Source: Tamlana sp. I1
Lineage (GTDB): Bacteria > Bacteroidota > Bacteroidia > Flavobacteriales > Flavobacteriaceae
Direction of reading: 5' to 3'
Length of the DNA: 64,000 bases
Assembly: GCF_015355625.1 (NCBI RefSeq)
Contig: NZ_JACLAF010000014.1
Location: forward strand, 62,001-126,000
The position numbers and the translations under genes were made by a program. Shown piece after piece: positions 63,909-64,000 of the stretch (the first letter of the stretch is position 1; each line of letters begins with the position of its first letter). The notes beneath the pieces were generated by a model that saw only the letters and a program-made list of their open reading frames with translations, was not told the DNA's origin and did not search any database.

Positions 63909-64000
63909 TAGTGCAGATTAACCAATTCAATCACACTTTCTACCGTTGGTACTTTTGCAACTCTTACATCGCTAAAATGCTTTCGGGCTTCGTTTGCAGT
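63902..64000 (-). CDS. hemD: C-terminal end of probable uroporphyrinogen-III synthase (partial)
   Basis: The last 32 residues of a minus-strand gene are visible before its TAA stop (TANEARKHFSDVRVAKVPTV, then ESVIELVNLHYV). The TANEAR start and PTVESVIELV ending match the last strand and helix of HemD, which closes the tetrapyrrole ring. The position just upstream of hemE supports this. The rest lies outside the window. Confidence 0.65.
   Translation of the reverse strand, partial: TANEARKHFSDVRVAKVPTVESVIELVNLHYV

Overview
The window is a stretch of chromosome from a member of the Flavobacteriaceae (Bacteroidota), most likely a marine polysaccharide degrader. The evidence is AT-rich DNA, the gliding-motility lipoprotein gene gldH sitting between ricT and a class A penicillin-binding protein, a SusC/SusD polysaccharide utilization locus (PUL), DUF4292 and HU-CCDC81/SPOR proteins, and start regions with little Shine-Dalgarno signal, several using TTG or GTG. 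I see no insertion sequence, prophage, integrase, CRISPR array, rRNA or tRNA.

Layout. Bases 1-3.6 kb hold the tail of an unidentified gene and an envelope operon (TPR protein, DUF4292 lipoprotein, EnvC-like LytM protein). Bases 3.7-10 kb hold a deiodinase-like redoxin, a TonB-C multidomain protein, a leucine-rich-repeat protein, an acyl-CoA thioesterase, an outer-membrane barrel and an HU/SPOR protein. Then come dprA, trpS, a GlsB-type membrane protein and a lysophosphatidate acyltransferase (10-13.7 kb).

Bases 13.9-31.1 kb are a complete beta-glucan (laminarin-type) PUL. A divergently transcribed membrane-spanning regulator with a LuxR-type HTH faces susC, susD and a PKD/CBM surface lipoprotein. 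These are followed by two GH30, a GH5 with a CBM6-like tail, a GH3 and a GH16. Together they should cut beta-1,3 backbones (GH16), remove or cut beta-1,6 linkages (GH30) and release glucose (GH3). Two near-identical direct repeats 32 bp apart lie upstream of susC and are the best operator candidate. A strong terminator separates the uptake genes from the hydrolase genes.

Bases 31.3-38.9 kb hold an ECF sigma factor with its membrane partner, a small lipoprotein, recA, and a four-gene cluster (trhO, a radical SAM gene, trhP, a ferredoxin) that points to 5-hydroxylation of tRNA wobble uridine. Bases 39-45 kb hold ricT, gldH, the class A PBP and a 3-oxoacid CoA-transferase (scoA, scoB). Bases 45.3-50.5 kb are a minus-strand run: fused oligopeptide ABC ATPase, PolB-like exonuclease, serine hydrolase, O6-alkylguanine methyltransferase and a CNNM-type transporter. 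Bases 50.6-55.4 kb encode a TolC/HlyD/two-permease ABC-2 exporter with no ATPase gene beside it.

The last 8.6 kb is a heme-biosynthesis neighbourhood (hemB, hemF, hemE, end of hemD) that also contains nhaA, an EI24/CysZ-like gene, a YchJ-like gene and an unusual superfamily II helicase with two C-terminal membrane segments. It also contains a structured intergenic element between hemE and the EI24 gene, 7-bp-period repeats between hemD and hemE, and a palindrome carried in frame inside hemF. The most novel-looking items are the membrane-linked helicase, the tRNA-hydroxylation cluster with its extra radical SAM gene, the structured element, and the PUL operator repeats.
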